This document shows positions 14,249 to 16,477 of a stretch of 16,477 nucleotides of DNA, in pieces. Numbering within the stretch: position 1 is the stretch's first letter; the number at the start of each line of letters is the position of its first letter. The DNA lies in NCBI GenBank assembly GCA_910588745.1, contig CAJURK010000031.1, forward strand, positions 21,413-37,889, written 5' to 3'. The DNA is from an uncultured Dorea sp. (lineage in GTDB: Bacteria > Bacillota > Clostridia > Lachnospirales > Lachnospiraceae). The notes under the pieces were generated by a model that worked only from the letters and a program-made list of their open reading frames with translations, ran no database searches and was not told the DNA's origin. Position numbers and translations under genes: made by a program.

Positions 14249-15274
14249 ATGGAAAAGAAAAATATCGACTGGTCGAATATTGGATTTGGGTATATGCAGA
14301 CCGATAAAAGGTATGTTGCGAATTATAAGGACGGCGCATGGGATAAAGGTATCCTTACAGAAGACGCCAATATTACGATGAATGAATGTGCCTGCGTCCT
14401 GCAGTATGCGCAGACATGCTTTGAGGGGTTGAAAGCTTATACGACAGAACAGGGGGATATTGTCACGTTCCGCCCGGACTTAAACGCAGACAGAATGATT
14501 GATACGGCAAAGCGTCTGGAGATGCCGCCGATTTCCAAGGAGCAGTTCCTGGATGCGGTAAAGCAGGTGGTAGAGGCCAATGCGGCTTATGTTCCTCCCT
14601 ATGGTTCGGGAGCAACTTTGTATCTTCGTCCTTATATGTTCGGAATAAACTCGGTTATCGGCGTAAAACCGGCGGACGACTACCAGTTTAGACTGTTCTG
14701 CACTCCGGTAGGGCCGTATTTTAAGGGCGGCGCAAAGCCTATTACCATCCGCGTGTGTGATTATGACCGCGCGGCGCCTCACGGAACCGGACATGTAAAA
14801 GCCGGGCTGAACTATGCCATGAGCCTGCATGCCATTGTGGACGCCCACAATCAGGGGTATGATGAGAATATGTATTTGGATGCGGCGACCAGAACCAAGG
14901 TAGAGGAAACAGGGGGGGCGAACTTCTTGTTTGTAACCAGGGATGGCAAGATCGTGACGCCGAAATCCGATACGATTCTTCCTTCTATTACCAGACGTTC
15001 CCTAATGTATGTGGCGAAAGAATACTTGGGACTTGAGGTAGAGGAGAGAGAAGTGCTGTTAAGCGAGGTTTCAGAGTTTGCAGAATGCGGCCTGTGCGGG
15101 ACGGCAGCGGTGATTTCTCCGGTAGGGAAGATTGTAGACCATGGCAAGGACATCTGTTTCCCAAGCGGAATGGAGGAGATGGGTTCTGTTACGAAGAAGC
15201 TGTATGATACTCTGACAGGAATCCAGATGGGCAGAATTGAAGCGCCGGAGGGCTGGATTTATAAAATTTGTTAG
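14249..15274 (+). CDS. ilvE: Branched-chain amino acid aminotransferase
   Basis: A 341-residue class IV (fold type IV) PLP aminotransferase that performs the last step in valine, leucine and isoleucine synthesis, with glutamate as amino donor. The PLP lysine is K184 in GTGHVKAGLNYAMSL. The following DAATRTKVEETGGANFLFV is the conserved glutamate-bearing block of the BCAT family, and SLMYVAKEYLGLEVEER and ECGLCGTAAVISPV also match. The length fits the longer BCAT group (about 340 residues) found in Gram-positive bacteria and eukaryotes. GGAGG (14233-14237) lies 11 bases before the ATG, slightly far. It has its own promoter and is separated from ilvBN by the AraC-MATE pair. Confidence 0.95.
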   Translation: MEKKNIDWSNIGFGYMQTDKRYVANYKDGAWDKGILTEDANITMNECACVLQYAQTCFEGLKAYTTEQGDIVTFRPDLNADRMIDTAKRLEMPPISKEQFLDAVKQVVEANAAYVPPYGSGATLYLRPYMFGINSVIGVKPADDYQFRLFCTPVGPYFKGGAKPITIRVCDYDRAAPHGTGHVKAGLNYAMSLHAIVDAHNQGYDENMYLDAATRTKVEETGGANFLFVTRDGKIVTPKSDTILPSITRRSLMYVAKEYLGLEVEEREVLLSEVSEFAECGLCGTAAVISPVGKIVDHGKDICFPSGMEEMGSVTKKLYDTLTGIQMGRIEAPEGWIYKIC

Positions 15275-15369
15275 CATTCCGGCGTACAAAACCTTGACGC
15301 CCGAATTGATTTTACAGAATAAATTCAGGCGGCAGGCAGATTTGCGCACACATTCGGTTTCATCGAAAA

Positions 15370-15375
15370 TATAAT
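15370..15375 (+). promoter_or_regulatory. Candidate -10 element of the second MATE gene
   Basis: An exact TATAAT lies 39 bases before the ATG at 15414, but no good -35 is found at 16-18 bases spacing. Upstream, CGCCCGAATT (15298-15307) and AATTCAGGCG (15322-15331) form a 10-base-pair stem with one mismatch; it lacks a T-run, so I do not call it a terminator for ilvE. Confidence 0.35.
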
Positions 15376-15413
15376 AAATAAGAACGATCAGAAGATTATA
15401 AAGGAGGCGGGAT

Positions 15414-16477
15414 ATGCAGCCTCGGCAGGTAGATTTCGGAAGCGAACGCGTACATCATAATATTCTGTCTGTAGCGGCCCCTATGATGGCCGCGCAGTTA
15501 TTGAATCTTCTTTATAATATTATTGACCGTATTTATATTGGAAAAATTCCCGGCGAGGGTACGATGGCTCTTGCCGGACTTGGATTATGTTTTCCGGTTA
15601 TTACAATGGTAATTGCGTTCTCCAGCCTCTTTGGGGCGGGAGGCGCTCCGTTATGCTCAATTGCCAGGGGGAAGAAGGAGATAGAAAAGGCGCGGGATAT
15701 TATGAGCAATGCCTTTTTTATGCTGGTCGTCACAGGGGTTGTCCTGACGGCGGCCGGGATCCTTTTTCACAGGCCGCTTCTCTATCTTTTTGGCGCAAGC
15801 GGCGCTACGTATTCTTATGCGTCCGATTATATCATTCTCTATCTTCTCGGCACCGTGTTTGTCATGGTTTCTCTGGGTATGAATCCGTATATCAACAGTC
15901 AGGGATTTGCCAGGATCGGCATGAAAACAGTCGTTTTGGGAGCTGTTATCAATATGGTTCTGGATCCGGTTTTTATATTTGTTCTGGATATGGGGGTGAA
16001 AGGAGCGGCGGCGGCTACTGTGATTTCACAATTTTTTTCCGCGCTGTGGGTCTTGTGCTTCCTTACCGGGAAACGGGCGGAGCTGACCATTAGGCTTACC
16101 GGGTTTCGTCCGGATTTTAGCTGTATCGGTGAGATTGCAAAACTGGGTCTCTCTACGTTTTGCATGTCTTTTACCAACAGCCTGGTTCAGGTGGTCTGTA
16201 ATGCGATGCTCCAGACGTTCGGCGGGGATTTGTACATCAGTGTGATGACGGTAGTTCATTCTGTCCGGGAAATTGCCCAGGCGCCGGTTTCGGCTATTTC
16301 CGAGGGAGCGTCTCCTGTGATCAGTTATAATTATGGAGCAGATCAGATTGGACGGATGAAGAAAGCAATCCGTTTTATGACGCAGCTTGGCTTCGCGTAT
16401 ACCTTGCTGATTTGGGGGCTTATTTCTTTTTTTCCCGGATTTTTTATAAGGATATTCAATCAAAACGCGGAGCTGGT
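15414..16477 (+). CDS. MATE-family efflux transporter, 3' end beyond the window
   Basis: An open frame begins at ATG 15414, preceded by AAGGAGG (15401-15407), and stays open to the last base, giving about 354 residues. It starts MQPRQVDFGSERVHHNILSV and continues with multiple membrane segments and MATE signatures: AAPMMAAQLLNLLYNIIDRI near the start, then FGAGGAPLCSIARGKKEIEK, and in the second half the block near VSAISEGASPVISYNYGA. It looks more like the MepA/VmrA side of the family than the MATE gene at 12721, so the two are not recent duplicates. About 100 residues are probably missing at the C-terminus. Substrate unknown. Confidence 0.9.
   Translation, partial: MQPRQVDFGSERVHHNILSVAAPMMAAQLLNLLYNIIDRIYIGKIPGEGTMALAGLGLCFPVITMVIAFSSLFGAGGAPLCSIARGKKEIEKARDIMSNAFFMLVVTGVVLTAAGILFHRPLLYLFGASGATYSYASDYIILYLLGTVFVMVSLGMNPYINSQGFARIGMKTVVLGAVINMVLDPVFIFVLDMGVKGAAAATVISQFFSALWVLCFLTGKRAELTIRLTGFRPDFSCIGEIAKLGLSTFCMSFTNSLVQVVCNAMLQTFGGDLYISVMTVVHSVREIAQAPVSAISEGASPVISYNYGADQIGRMKKAIRFMTQLGFAYTLLIWGLISFFPGFFIRIFNQNAEL

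Noticed and set aside
15298..15331. Stem with one mismatch after ilvE, considered as a terminator
   Set aside because: No T-run follows on the plus strand and the loop is long (14 bases), so I mention it only as a structure.
1..16477. tRNA, rRNA or CRISPR arrays
   Set aside because: No cloverleaf, rRNA-like block or regularly spaced repeat was seen on either strand by eye.

Overview
The window looks like a chromosomal segment of a Gram-positive anaerobe of the class Clostridia, most likely family Lachnospiraceae. The grounds are strong AGGAGG ribosome binding sites, Gram-positive style TTGACA/TATAAT promoters, a T-box riboswitch in front of branched-chain amino acid genes, a BceS-type two-component pair, MATE transporters, and mid GC content. 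No species can be named from the sequence alone.

Left end (1-1000): this stretch is AT-rich and looks acquired. It holds the edge of an IS1182-like transposase remnant (minus strand, running off the window), a two-gene RelB/DinJ-YafQ type II toxin-antitoxin operon with its own promoter, operator-like palindrome and terminator, and then about 290 bases without a gene that contain one orphan GC-rich hairpin.

1015-2684 (minus strand): an OmpR-type response regulator overlaps by 4 bases an intramembrane-sensing (BceS-like) histidine kinase. The kinase is split by one in-frame amber codon just before its ATP-binding G1 box. The ABC transporter that normally goes with such a pair is absent. 2685-3035 is a divergent intergenic region, followed by a stand-alone MarR-family regulator (3036-3467) with a clear terminator.

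3690-8918 (plus strand): five tightly packed genes form a probable operon. They encode a cytosolic protein that fuses a ParB-like domain to a BMP/PnrA-type nucleoside-binding domain, a metallophosphoesterase with an altered first metal motif, a divergent thymidylate synthase (thyA), dihydrofolate reductase (folA) and a GT4 glycosyltransferase. thyA and folA together form the dTMP/folate cycle; the first two genes may sense or process nucleotides, which is inference.

8942-11681: a near-consensus promoter drives a complete T-box leader with its terminator, then ilvB and ilvN (acetohydroxyacid synthase large and small subunits). The predicted specifier codon is GTA (valine), so charged tRNA-Val level probably sets expression. 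The large subunit carries an extra four-cysteine segment.

11698-14115: an AraC-family regulator (minus) faces away from a MATE efflux gene (plus). Their shared 130-base promoter region has a palindrome inside the araC core promoter, and the MATE promoter has a good -10 but no -35, as expected for an activated promoter. 14249-15274 is ilvE (branched-chain aminotransferase) under its own promoter, without a T-box. The window ends inside a second, different MATE-family gene.
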